Shown here: positions 6,611 through 14,649 of the stretch, in pieces | Position numbering within the stretch: position 1 is the first letter of the stretch | Layout of the letters: the number at the start of each line of letters is the position of its first letter | IMG/VR virus record: IMGVR_UViG_3300034104_003795 | Coordinates: 1 to 26,369 of that record | Length of the DNA: 26,369 nt | Reading direction: 5' to 3' (one strand) | Source of the DNA: a virus | The notes under the pieces: model-generated | Seen by the model: only the letters and a program-made list of their open reading frames with translations | Told to the model about the DNA's origin: nothing | Databases searched by the model: none | Translations under genes and position numbers: made by a program

Positions 6611-6982
6611 TTATAACTTATTGAAATCAGTAATACCAATCATCTTACCATTTGCATCATATAGAGCTATTCTATAAGCTGATGCCGGTAAAGCGGTAGT
6701 ATATACTTTTAATATATTATCTCCAGAATTTGCGTACATTGTTTCTTTAGATACTACTCTATTTGCAATATCTAAAATTTTAACTGTCACATTTCCTGCA
6801 GTTTCTAGCTTTACGTTCATAGCCACTTCCGAAGTGACAAATTGAGATTGTAACTTAATACCAGCGGTTGCTGACATTTTTAATTCTGCGTTTGGATTTA
6901 CAGGTTGAATCATATCAATTGGAGATTTTCTACATCCAACCAAGATGATTACTCCAAATAACACTAATAATACTTTTTTCAT
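6611..6982 (-). CDS. Small lipoprotein, paralogue of the next gene upstream
   Basis: 123 residues. The signal sequence MKKVLLVLFGVIILVGCRKS carries a lipobox (LVGC), so the mature protein is a lipid-anchored envelope protein. The C-terminal half (NVTVKILDIANRVV, then NILKVYTTALPASAYRIALY) resembles the beta-sandwich tail domains of type IX secretion substrates. Here it is attached to a lipoprotein, so it more likely serves as a small beta domain than as a sorting signal. It aligns along its length with the protein at 6995-7348, from which it is separated by 12 bp. Confidence 0.75.
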   Translation of the reverse strand: MKKVLLVLFGVIILVGCRKSPIDMIQPVNPNAELKMSATAGIKLQSQFVTSEVAMNVKLETAGNVTVKILDIANRVVSKETMYANSGDNILKVYTTALPASAYRIALYDANGKMIGITDFNKL

Positions 6983-6994
6983 TTTAATTCTATT

Positions 6995-7348
6995 TTAATT
7001 TATTATCAGTAACGTTTTACCTATTTGGACACTATTCTCATCTTCCAAAGATAAATATAAATATCTAACAGGTAACGATTTTGTGTATAACTTTAAGGAA
7101 TTTTCCCCAATTTTACCAATTATTCTTTCTCTAGTAACTACTTGCTGACCTACTGAATCAAAAAGAGTAAGTGTATATATTCCTTCCGATTTTAAAGTGA
7201 ACTTAAATTGTTCTCCGTTTCCAATAGATGCTTCTTTAACAGAAAATATATCTTCTACTTTTGGTGGTGGGGTTGGTTCTACTTCTACTTTTCTACAAGA
7301 GATTATAAAAACAACACAACACAATAAGATTAATATTAACTTTTTCAT
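6995..7348 (-). CDS. Small lipoprotein, paralogue of the next gene downstream
   Basis: 117 residues with signal and lipobox (MKKLILILLCCVVFIISCRK). A Pro-rich linker (VEPTPPPKVED) leads to a beta domain (YTLTLFDSVGQQVVTRERI, ENSLKLYTKSLPVRYLYLSL) that matches the neighbour: both have the (E/D)N-L-K-(L/V)-Y-T core and an L/ALP turn. The start codon overlaps the stop of the large lectin-domain gene by one base (TAATG), so translation is probably coupled and the lipoproteins may anchor or fold those secreted proteins (inference). Confidence 0.75.
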   Translation of the reverse strand: MKKLILILLCCVVFIISCRKVEVEPTPPPKVEDIFSVKEASIGNGEQFKFTLKSEGIYTLTLFDSVGQQVVTRERIIGKIGENSLKLYTKSLPVRYLYLSLEDENSVQIGKTLLIIN

Positions 7349-9636
7349 TATTTCATTTTTACTTTTAATGTGTTTCCGCTTTTATTTACTGCATCGGTGA
7401 ATGAAATTGAAATTAAACCTAATACATTGTTCAATTTTGTTTGTGGTTTGAAACTGATTTTATATTCGGTAGTATTATCTAAAACCCCACCATCAGTAAT
7501 TAAAGAACCAAAATTTACATAATCACCTTTATCAGTTCCATAATTAGTTGGTGACCCCTTTGTCTTATAAGATACACTACTAAATTTCAATAAACTATTA
7601 TCGTAATTTAATTTGAATTGAGTTCCAACTAATTCTTGTTGTAATGGGTCAATCTTAATATATGCAGTAACACTATCTCCAATAATTTCAGTTATTATAG
7701 ATGCGTTTATTTGATTTGATATTGGTAAACTCATTGGTATAACACTCATACTTCTAATAGAAGAACCTGATATCGCAGGTGGAGTTTGTTGTGCTGAATG
7801 TGATAAATTTACATCACCTTTCCAAGTTACACTAACATTATATGTGTTATTAAGTGTTCCACTATTCAAATTAAATGGATATAAACTTCTAGTGTAATTG
7901 AATTGTGTATTCCAATTTGATTTTGTAATCGCATCATATTCCGATTTTCCATACAACTTCATCAAATAAGTTAATGTTGAATATTCATTAATAGGTTGTA
8001 CACCTATTAAATGTTGTAATAATTTATAGGTATCGGTTTCATTAAATACACCATTACCATCTACATCTGCGTTCATAAATTGAATACCAGATGTAAACTC
8101 TAATCCACTTTCGTTTCCAAATATTCCACTATTTGATAATTCTTTAAATGCCAAATACACATCGGATACACTTACTACACTACTATATAAATTATTTAGT
8201 TCGGTTTGATTAGTATATGATAAATCAATTCCATGTTGCTTAAACATCACATTAGGTGTAAATGTAAACTCTGCACTCAACCCCCAAAAAAATCCAGCTC
8301 TTCTTATATTAGATGAAAATGATGAACCTGCAAAATTAAGTTCCGTTGGTGTATAAATCCAATATGCGGCCCAAGTTCCATCATCCCATTGATAAGTTAC
8401 AGCCCCATTCCACAAATCAAATAATTGTAAACTTGTAACACTACTTGCTGAAGTACCTTGTGGGAATTCTCTTTTATCAATTAGGATTTGATATCTTTGG
8501 GATTGTGATTCATAATCATATACTACGCACCATTCTACTTGTCCGCCTGATGTTGTTGCTCTAACACCATTACCATTTACCTTTACAGTATCTAAATCAT
8601 TTGTTAAATCAACTTTACCTAATCCACTTATAGCTCTTGATGTGTTAGTTGTTGTTCCCCACACATTGTTTACAAAAGTATTTGCTTTTGCTGTAAATTT
8701 AGTTTCATCTACATTACTTCCAAAATCAAAATTAAATCTTGCTGTTAATACTTCCCCATTTGAATGTGTTACTGAATTTGTATAGAATTCTGTAAATGTT
8801 GCATCATCAGGGTTAGTCCAAGTTCCGTATTCAATTACATAAGGGCAACTAAATCCATTCGGTAAATCATTCCATTGAGAACCGTTCCATTTTGTTACCG
8901 CATAATCTTCGTTACCACTATTGTTTGGTTCACCAGGTGCCCAGTTATTATATTGACCTTGTATGTTTCCGGCTGTTTGTCCGTTTGATGTTTTTATTAG
9001 AGTTCCAGCTTCAGGACCGGCATCAATTCTCCATTGTCCCTCAACAGCTTCATCCGTTAATGCAAACCAAATGTTTGTTTGTGGAACATTGTTAAACACA
9101 AACGCATCTTCATCTGCGGAAGTGATTGTTACCAAATATCCTTGTTGCCCTTTAAATGTGGTATTTAACGCTGCCGCCCTTGCACCCGTATAACTTGTTC
9201 CTGTTGATATTGGTCTATAAAAATGACCATTTGTTCCATTGTAAAAGAACCCCGTTGGATTAACCGTAGCTGCTACCGATAATGCAATATTACCTCTTAC
9301 TGAACCTGTGTTTACTTTTAAAGATGCTAATGCCGTATTGATATTAGCCATTGTTCCCGTTACCACTAAACGAGTCTTATTACCTGCTAATGTAAATCCA
9401 CTAGCTGCAGTTAGACCTGTTGTTGTGGTTAAGTTAAATGTAGTACCTGTTGGTGGATTAACTAAACTGATTGAAGCTAATAGAGTTGCGGTTGAACCAA
9501 ATCCACTCAATACAAACCCACTCGCATCTTGTCCGTTTGTGGATGGTAAAAAAGATTTAGAGTCCGGTGCAGATACACTCTGACCGAACCCTAAATTTGT
9601 AATTAATAAAAATAAAAATATTAATAAGTTTCTCAT
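7348..9636 (-). CDS. Secreted modular protein: C-type lectin, dockerin-like and cohesin-like domains
   Basis: 762 residues. Signal peptide 1-19 (ends GFGQ). Residues 20-125 are a Thr/Ala-rich beta repeat. Residues 130-271 are a C-type lectin-like domain with the calcium and sugar-binding motif WAPGEPNN (EPN, 236-238, the mannose-type triplet) and WND at 255-257; only Cys264 of the usual disulfide cysteines is present. A beta-rich middle follows. Residues 523-545 are one dockerin-type calcium loop (DVDGNGVFNETD). Residues 645-762 resemble a cohesin (GTQFKLNYDNSLLKFSSVSY). Residues from about 480 to the end are paralogous to the next gene upstream. Likely secreted or surface-displayed glycan-binding protein. 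Both ends overlap neighbours by one base. Confidence 0.8.
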   Translation of the reverse strand: MRNLLIFLFLLITNLGFGQSVSAPDSKSFLPSTNGQDASGFVLSGFGSTATLLASISLVNPPTGTTFNLTTTTGLTAASGFTLAGNKTRLVVTGTMANINTALASLKVNTGSVRGNIALSVAATVNPTGFFYNGTNGHFYRPISTGTSYTGARAAALNTTFKGQQGYLVTITSADEDAFVFNNVPQTNIWFALTDEAVEGQWRIDAGPEAGTLIKTSNGQTAGNIQGQYNNWAPGEPNNSGNEDYAVTKWNGSQWNDLPNGFSCPYVIEYGTWTNPDDATFTEFYTNSVTHSNGEVLTARFNFDFGSNVDETKFTAKANTFVNNVWGTTTNTSRAISGLGKVDLTNDLDTVKVNGNGVRATTSGGQVEWCVVYDYESQSQRYQILIDKREFPQGTSASSVTSLQLFDLWNGAVTYQWDDGTWAAYWIYTPTELNFAGSSFSSNIRRAGFFWGLSAEFTFTPNVMFKQHGIDLSYTNQTELNNLYSSVVSVSDVYLAFKELSNSGIFGNESGLEFTSGIQFMNADVDGNGVFNETDTYKLLQHLIGVQPINEYSTLTYLMKLYGKSEYDAITKSNWNTQFNYTRSLYPFNLNSGTLNNTYNVSVTWKGDVNLSHSAQQTPPAISGSSIRSMSVIPMSLPISNQINASIITEIIGDSVTAYIKIDPLQQELVGTQFKLNYDNSLLKFSSVSYKTKGSPTNYGTDKGDYVNFGSLITDGGVLDNTTEYKISFKPQTKLNNVLGLISISFTDAVNKSGNTLKVKMK

Positions 9637-11318
9637 TAGTCTACTACAAGTTCTATCTTCTTACCAGTCGCATCAACAGCATCTGCTAGTACAAAGAAGA
9701 ATAAACCGGCAGTATTGCTTAATGGAACTTTTGGTGTGAAGATTAATTTATATGGAATACCAGTTTTGATTCTAGAAACTTTTATTTGGTCAATAGAACC
9801 AAATGTCAATCTACCATTATCATGCGTTGAGAAATTGGTGATTGTAGAACCAGCATCAAATATTACATTATCTAATGTTAATTTTGTTGAATCATAATTC
9901 ATAATAACCTGTAAACCCGCTAAACCTTCTTTGGTTAATCTAGTACTTAAAACAACTTTACCACCTTCTAATGTAGATACTACACTTAAAGATGCTTGTT
10001 CTAATTTAGCACTTTCATATGAATTTGATTGATATGAAGTCATTGCCATTGTTGACATACTCTTTATAGTAGCAACATCCGATGTACCAGGATTAGCTGC
10101 ATTTGTAAAGATACCACTTGCTATTCTTGCAGCTACAGTATCAGGATGAGATGAATGTGACCAATCCAAATCACCACCCCATGCAAATACAGCATCCACA
10201 GTTTGTGCAGGTTGTGTAACATATACTCTATATTTTGAAGTACCATCTAACCAACTCTGATTTAACAATCCACTATTCCATCTCCAAGAAGTTGCAGTTG
10301 ATGTTGGTATAAATGCGTTAGCCGATACGTCTTGTCCCATTACATAAGCAAATGCGTAATAAGAATCTGCTTCGGTGAAGGTCATATCATTTTTAGTAAT
10401 ATTACCAATTTTCTTTTCTAAATTTGGTCTTGTGAAATAATTTGCAACACCACTAATATCAGTTTGTGAAACACCTAAGAATGATTTGTATGCATCTGAT
10501 ACAGTTATAACATTGTTCATCCAAGTCTTTTGTGATGCAGGTGATACAAATACACCTAATGAATCACCAACTTTAATACCAGAAGTAAATAAGGCTTCAC
10601 CACTACCATCTAATGCTCTTTGTGCAATAGGTTGTTGTGACCAATCTATATCACCAGTACCATCGGTTTTTAATTTCATTAATTGAATGTTATGGTCAGC
10701 AATATTATATCCAGATGGAAATAATACTCTTACTTTAAAGAAAGAAGTATTACCAGTCACTCCGGTAATTGATAAAGGACCGGATGTTGTTTTTACATAT
10801 GGAATATTTGCACCAGTAGCACTATCTAAAGCATATGATAAATCCAATTTATGAAAGTTTTGATAAGTGTTTTGGTCTTTAATGATATACTTTTGTGTTG
10901 CTATCACACCATTTACCGATTGGTCTGCTCTTTGAACTGCTAATTGTCCAACATTCCAATCTGCATTTACAGCATATCCCCAAGGTGTAGTGGTATATTG
11001 ACCATATAAAGATGTATCACTCACATTTGCATTTGAGGTGAACTTATAGTTAGTCCAACCGGTATAATAAGTTTGTGATTGACTACCTTGTGAGAAAGCA
11101 GTAGATACATAAGTTAAAGCCTTATTATTAAATTGATATCTTAACCAAAAATAACGTGGTTTAGTTACACCTTTATCTACACTATATGTTACGGTTACAG
11201 TATCACCAACTTTATAAGGTCCTGCTGAAATAGATTGGTTTACAACTATTTGCGCTTCTGTCTTAAATGTTAATAGGGATATCACCAATACCCCTAAAAA
11301 TGTTAATAGTTTTTTCAT
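9636..11318 (-). CDS. Secreted modular protein with cohesin-like domains
   Basis: 560 residues with a signal peptide (about 1-23, ending TEAQ). Residues 30-135 form a cohesin-like beta domain (KVGDTVTVTYSV; NNKALTYVSTAF). Residues 269-400 match the lectin protein: VITVSDAYKSFLGVS against VVSVSDVYLAFKELS, and GGDLDWSHSS against KGDVNLSHSA. The segment 306-328 aligns with its dockerin loop but has lost most acidic ligands. Residues 440-560 are a second cohesin-like domain. No catalytic motif is seen. It looks like a surface scaffold or fibre component. Translation of the following gene is coupled by a TAATG overlap. Confidence 0.75.
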   Translation of the reverse strand: MKKLLTFLGVLVISLLTFKTEAQIVVNQSISAGPYKVGDTVTVTYSVDKGVTKPRYFWLRYQFNNKALTYVSTAFSQGSQSQTYYTGWTNYKFTSNANVSDTSLYGQYTTTPWGYAVNADWNVGQLAVQRADQSVNGVIATQKYIIKDQNTYQNFHKLDLSYALDSATGANIPYVKTTSGPLSITGVTGNTSFFKVRVLFPSGYNIADHNIQLMKLKTDGTGDIDWSQQPIAQRALDGSGEALFTSGIKVGDSLGVFVSPASQKTWMNNVITVSDAYKSFLGVSQTDISGVANYFTRPNLEKKIGNITKNDMTFTEADSYYAFAYVMGQDVSANAFIPTSTATSWRWNSGLLNQSWLDGTSKYRVYVTQPAQTVDAVFAWGGDLDWSHSSHPDTVAARIASGIFTNAANPGTSDVATIKSMSTMAMTSYQSNSYESAKLEQASLSVVSTLEGGKVVLSTRLTKEGLAGLQVIMNYDSTKLTLDNVIFDAGSTITNFSTHDNGRLTFGSIDQIKVSRIKTGIPYKLIFTPKVPLSNTAGLFFFVLADAVDATGKKIELVVD

Positions 11319-11319
11319 C

Positions 11320-11976
11320 TTACTTTGCGTTTTTACCGAATAGTTTTTTAATCAAACTATCCGATGCTTTTTTAAGGGCGTTGCTTAAGGATGTTTGATT
11401 GAATTTACCACCCTGGTCAACGATTAACGTAGACATTGATATTTCAGATGAACTTTCTTCCACCACCACTTCTTTCTCTTTCTTTCCATCTTTATAAAGA
11501 ATACCCTGTAGTCTTACAACCACTTCTTCTTCTCCTTTATGAAAAACTGAAATATTTGTTTTTGTAGATAACACATCCAAATAAACAATATTTACTTTTA
11601 ATTTGTATGGTGCATCCGGAGCTAAATCATATCCTTTTTCCTGAAGATATTCTTCTAATATATTTTTTACCCCAAATGCCAAATTACGATTTCCGGCTAA
11701 TTTACCAATCTTAACCTGGTTTTCAACACCTTCAACCCAAACGTGGTCTGATTCTTCATACCAAATATTTTCTGGATTATTTTTGAATGTACCGTCAATT
11801 CTATGAGTAATTTCATTAGAGAGTTCGGTAGCCCATTGTTCTCTACCACTAATTTGTAGAAATACAAAGAACAATTGGAATACGAGTGCAAATCCTATAA
11901 AAAGACCAACACCCAGTAAAAACATTTTGAACAATAACTCTTTAAAGTTCAAAACAGTTGATTTAATGTATTGCAT
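11320..11976 (-). CDS. Membrane-anchored periplasmic protein, CsgG-like
   Basis: 218 residues. One strong transmembrane helix (about 17-42, MFLLGVGLFIGFALVFQLFF) anchors a predicted periplasmic domain. The domain has LAFGVKNILEEYLQEKGYDL, two strands (YKLKVNIVYLDVL; VVVRLQGILYKDG) and a C-terminal helix opening GKFNQTSLSNALKKASDSL. This order, including the FNQ(S/T) start of the last helix, matches the CsgG-like protein at 3008-3736, so I read them as distant paralogues, here anchored in the inner membrane. It is the first gene of the envelope operon; the next gene starts one base after its stop. Confidence 0.6.
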   Translation of the reverse strand: MQYIKSTVLNFKELLFKMFLLGVGLFIGFALVFQLFFVFLQISGREQWATELSNEITHRIDGTFKNNPENIWYEESDHVWVEGVENQVKIGKLAGNRNLAFGVKNILEEYLQEKGYDLAPDAPYKLKVNIVYLDVLSTKTNISVFHKGEEEVVVRLQGILYKDGKKEKEVVVEESSSEISMSTLIVDQGGKFNQTSLSNALKKASDSLIKKLFGKNAK

Positions 11977-12070
11977 GATTTTTCCTGCTTATTATATTAG
12001 TATAACAAGTTACGGAACACTTATCACAACGAAATTTTGTAAAACTATTGCAGAAACTAATTGGACACAA

Positions 12071-12108
12071 ATAAAAAGAGTATCCAAACATAAATATTGG
12101 ATACTCTT
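12071..12108 (-). terminator. Rho-independent terminator
   Basis: A perfect 12-bp stem (AAGAGTATCCAA with TTGGATACTCTT), a 9-nt loop and a T-rich tail (TTTTTAT) on the minus strand, 27 bp after the DUF5856-like gene. The rest of the 158-bp gap to 11976 holds the upstream region of the envelope operon; I see no class 1 or class 2 promoter there, only a weak TTGTGA/TATACT pair. Confidence 0.85.
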
Positions 12109-12134
12109 AAAATAGTATTATTTTTAATATTAAA

Positions 12135-12500
12135 TTATAAATTTCTTAATTTATAGAGGGTAGAATATATTAACTTTTCAACATTATCAACTTCATTTTG
12201 AATCCAACTCGCTGATAATTCTTCGGTTTTTCTATTTGTTTGTACAAATTTTAATAGGTCTTCAAAGTATTCAATGATATTCTCAATTGATGCATCGTTA
12301 TCAATTCCCTTTACTGCTTTGAATTCAATCAAACCCGCCATTCCTTGATAACCTTCTACTAAACCATCTATTAATCCTACTATACCATCGTAGTATGCTT
12401 CTAAAGCAAGATGTGGAGCTAATCCGTTTGGAGATACTCTTAAATGAAACACATGCGCCTGTGTTCTGCTGTGTAATAACATTGAAGCTAAATCTGTCAT
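12135..12500 (-). CDS. DUF5856-like phage protein (Dps/ferritin-like helical bundle)
   Basis: 121 residues, mostly helical. The opening (MTDLASMLLHSRTQAHVFHL) and ALEAYYDGIVGLIDGLVEGY followed by QGMAGLI match a phage family annotated DUF5856, whose Dps/ferritin-like four-helix pattern includes His and Glu at metal-binding-like spacings. The activity is not established; DNA protection or metal binding is suggested by the fold. It has its own class 2 motif in the 3' end of the sigma gene and its own terminator, so it can be transcribed alone, probably late. Confidence 0.7.
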   Translation of the reverse strand: MTDLASMLLHSRTQAHVFHLRVSPNGLAPHLALEAYYDGIVGLIDGLVEGYQGMAGLIEFKAVKGIDNDASIENIIEYFEDLLKFVQTNRKTEELSASWIQNEVDNVEKLIYSTLYKLRNL

Positions 12501-12518
12501 ATTATAATCCTTTATAGA

Positions 12519-12529
12519 TTATAAATATT
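12519..12529 (-). promoter_or_regulatory. Class 2 (putative late) promoter motif
   Basis: AATATTTATAA on the minus strand, overlapping the stop codon of the sigma gene and 18 nt before ATG 12500. Confidence 0.45.
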
Positions 12530-13241
12530 CCTCTTTCCAAAAATCGTTACTTGGTGATGTAATCATTCCGTGGTCTAAATAATCATTCAACATCTTTACC
12601 TGATGTTTCTTCATTTCGTTTACCACTTTTGTAATGTAGTGAGTCTTACAATCTGTCATTTCTCTAATAAGAAGATATAAATGTTTCTTATTAAAGTTTT
12701 CTATAAATCTACTTCTGCGGAATAACTCTAATACCGCATCTGCAATTTGTATATCTCTTTTCTTTGTAAATACTTTGGTAAGATTCTGGTCCCAATATTT
12801 GAGCATTAAATCTTTGAATTCTACAAACTCATTTCCTTGCTCAACTTCTCTAAAGTCATCTTCAGGATTCCAACTTTCTGGCATTTCAGAAAGTAGTGCA
12901 GTCTTTTTGAAGCGTTTGTAGTTACCATTATTTTTTAGAATCAAATGGTTTTTTGCAACAATAGAAAAATAAGAGAATGCTTTACCCTTACCTTCTTTGA
13001 ACATATGTATTTTTTCAATGAGAGTAGATACCACTTCCATTTGAATATCTTCTTTGGATACATCAAAATATGAAAACTTAAATGTATTGAGAATATTTTC
13101 TGCTAATTTTTCAAATGGATATTTTATACTTTCTTCGTAAATTTTATTTCTAAATTTAAAATCTTCAGATTTGTTATATTCTATAATGGCTCTTTCAGTA
13201 TCCATTGTAAAATACATTTTTTCCTTCTTTTTTCTAGGCAT
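12519..13241 (-). CDS. T4 gp55-like late sigma factor
   Basis: 240 residues. After a basic start (MPRKKKEK) the region 35-115 fits sigma-70 region 2 as in T4 gp55: YPFEKLAENILNTFKFSYFD, EVVSTLIEKIHMF, GKAFSYFSIVAKNHLI and NNGNYKRFKK, where the aromatic residues contact the -10 element. There is no clear region 4, as expected for gp55, which uses gp33 and the clamp for upstream contact. The C-terminal half is helical and basic. It should direct host RNA polymerase to late promoters; the class 2 motif is the obvious target candidate. It lies 3 bp after the 13245-13532 gene and is driven from the class 1 promoter at 13551. Confidence 0.75.
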   Translation of the reverse strand: MPRKKKEKMYFTMDTERAIIEYNKSEDFKFRNKIYEESIKYPFEKLAENILNTFKFSYFDVSKEDIQMEVVSTLIEKIHMFKEGKGKAFSYFSIVAKNHLILKNNGNYKRFKKTALLSEMPESWNPEDDFREVEQGNEFVEFKDLMLKYWDQNLTKVFTKKRDIQIADAVLELFRRSRFIENFNKKHLYLLIREMTDCKTHYITKVVNEMKKHQVKMLNDYLDHGMITSPSNDFWKEEYL

Positions 13242-13244
13242 GTT

Positions 13245-13532
13245 TTAGATTTCGTTTTTATATGTTTCTATTGTTTCCTTTAATTCAGAAAACACAGCTC
13301 CTACTTCATCATCGGATTCAAATGAACCTCTAATATCAATTTCTTTCATTTTTTGGAGCATGGATTCTATTTTAATTTGAGTACCGATTTGTCTATCATC
13401 GTAATCTCTAATAGTATCCATTAATTGTTCATTTTGCTTGACAAAGTTTATCCCTCTAATTAATAGAAGGATATTAAATATTATTGAAGCTGGTAATAAT
13501 ATTATTAGTAAGAATCCAATTAAATAATCCAT
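13245..13532 (-). CDS. Membrane-anchored coiled-coil protein
   Basis: 95 residues. One N-terminal membrane helix (about 4-26, LIGFLLIILLPASIIFNILL) is followed by a charged coiled coil (NEQLMDTIRDYDDRQIG; KIESMLQKMKEI) and an acidic tail with VFSELKETIETYKNEI. Similar short membrane/coiled-coil proteins sit near gp55-type genes in T4-like phages, but none has a known role. It is the first gene after a class 1 promoter and shares the transcript with the sigma gene. Confidence 0.7.
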   Translation of the reverse strand: MDYLIGFLLIILLPASIIFNILLLIRGINFVKQNEQLMDTIRDYDDRQIGTQIKIESMLQKMKEIDIRGSFESDDEVGAVFSELKETIETYKNEI

Positions 13533-13550
13533 AAAATTTTAATTAATATA

Positions 13551-13582
13551 CAAATATACAATTTTTTATTGAAACTACCAAA
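13551..13582 (-). promoter_or_regulatory. Class 1 (Bacteroidota-type) promoter
   Basis: On the minus strand TTTG (13582-13579), a 20-nt spacer and TATATTTG (13558-13551), with TTTGGTAG at the upstream end. The ATG at 13532 follows after 18 nt. It matches the host primary-sigma consensus and drives the late sigma operon. Confidence 0.8.
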
Positions 13583-13583
13583 T

Positions 13584-13814
13584 TTAAGCTTCGCCCATTT
13601 TACCACCAAACATAGAACTATTAAAATAATCTATTTCCATTTCGTTTCTGGCTTTTTTTATTTCGTTTTGGGCCCATTCCATTTTAGCCTGAAATCTATC
13701 ATCAAGTTTTTCTTCCTTAATTTTTTTAGTTTCTATTAACTCATCTACTAATGCTTCTAATAACAATTGTAAGGTTAATATTCTTTCGTTTTGTGCTGCT
13801 AATAATTCTTTCAT
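13584..13814 (-). CDS. Small coiled-coil protein
   Basis: 76 residues, almost wholly helical with heptads (LLAAQNERILTLQLLLEALV, ELIETKKIKEEK) and a charged second helix (WAQNEIKKARNEMEIDYF). No signal or motif. ATGA overlap with the upstream gene (13811-13814) indicates coupled translation. It is the last gene of the UvsE-led run before the class 1 promoter at 13551. Function unknown. Confidence 0.65.
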   Translation of the reverse strand: MKELLAAQNERILTLQLLLEALVDELIETKKIKEEKLDDRFQAKMEWAQNEIKKARNEMEIDYFNSSMFGGKMGEA

Positions 13815-14056
13815 GCTAATTCAATTGAGCCACTATAAGCGGTTTGAAAGATTTGTGATAGTTCTGAATCCAAATCTTTTTTATATTCTATACCAAATGC
13901 TTTTCTTACTGATAACGATGTATATCCCATAGCTCCCGCCATTCTCATACACATTCTTTTGTATTCCCAAACATCCATATCGTTTGGTACTTCAAATTCT
14001 ATTTTAGAAGCTTCTCTATTTTCTTCTTCATCTATGATAAATATTAATTTTGCCAT
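13811..14056 (-). CDS. Unknown small phage protein
   Basis: 81 residues. It starts with two strands (KLIFIIDEE; ASKIEFEVPNDMDVWEYK), followed by a helix with CMRMAGAMGYTSLSVRKAFG and an acidic C-terminal helix (DLDSELSQIFQTAY). No family recognised. The compact alpha/beta makeup suggests a small soluble binding protein. Its stop overlaps the next start (ATGA). Confidence 0.6.
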   Translation of the reverse strand: MAKLIFIIDEEENREASKIEFEVPNDMDVWEYKRMCMRMAGAMGYTSLSVRKAFGIEYKKDLDSELSQIFQTAYSGSIELA

Positions 14057-14066
14057 TGTTTAGAAT

Positions 14067-14648
14067 TTAAATTACACTCCATCCTTTTTGTAGGTAAGAA
14101 TCAACCTTTTTGCTTTTTACAAATTCCATTTCACCCGCAGGTCCTTGTAACATAACTCTTTCATTTCTACCAGGTGCTTTATCTTTTGTAATAGTTTCTG
14201 AATATTGACGAGTTGGATGTGTAATATCAATACCATCAATTGCATCCAAAGCCCGTTGTACTAACACAGCTTCCAATAAGCCGGCATCACTAAAAAATTC
14301 ATCAGCACTTTTCCAATCAAATGTTTCACTCGTTGCTTTAAATTCAACTTTTCCCAAATTATCGGTTTCCAATACTATCCAAGGGTAACGAATTGTTTTT
14401 CTAACTTTATTTTCTTTATATGTATCTTTTTCAAAATATACCAATGGTCTATCTGATAATGATATTACTTTTGGGTTTACCAAAGTTAATTCATCTTCTT
14501 TATTTCCCAATCGTATAGTAATGATTCGTTTATCAATTAATACATCCGCGGCACTAAATACAATGCCTTCTAAAGAAGATATCAATGATTTATACGAAGA
14601 AACATCTTCGGCAGATATTGGAGCCTCACTAATTTTTTTTATTTTCAT
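14067..14648 (-). CDS. Peptide-deformylase-like protein lacking catalytic motifs, with leader
   Basis: 193 residues from ATG 14648, one base past the upstream stop; a start at 14696 would overlap by 47 bp. Residues 1-9 (MKIKKISEA) form an I-x-E/A leader. The body follows the deformylase strand order: VLIDKRIITIRLG (after a GLAAPQVG-like position), LVNPKVISLSDRPLVYFE, YPWIVLETDNLGKVEF and LLEAVLVQRALDAIDGIDI. The three metal and catalytic motifs are gone: no GxGxAAxQ, no EGCLS, and HExxH is replaced by QRALD at 131-135. So it is probably an inactive structural relative. The end (MLQGPAGEMEFVKSKKVD) is separate. Identification is by pattern and could be wrong. Confidence 0.55.
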   Translation of the reverse strand: MKIKKISEAPISAEDVSSYKSLISSLEGIVFSAADVLIDKRIITIRLGNKEDELTLVNPKVISLSDRPLVYFEKDTYKENKVRKTIRYPWIVLETDNLGKVEFKATSETFDWKSADEFFSDAGLLEAVLVQRALDAIDGIDITHPTRQYSETITKDKAPGRNERVMLQGPAGEMEFVKSKKVDSYLQKGWSVI

Positions 14649-14649
14649 T

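Noticed and set aside
11697-11891. Minus-strand ORF of 64 codons inside the CsgG-like membrane gene
   Set aside because: It lies within another frame of a well-supported gene.
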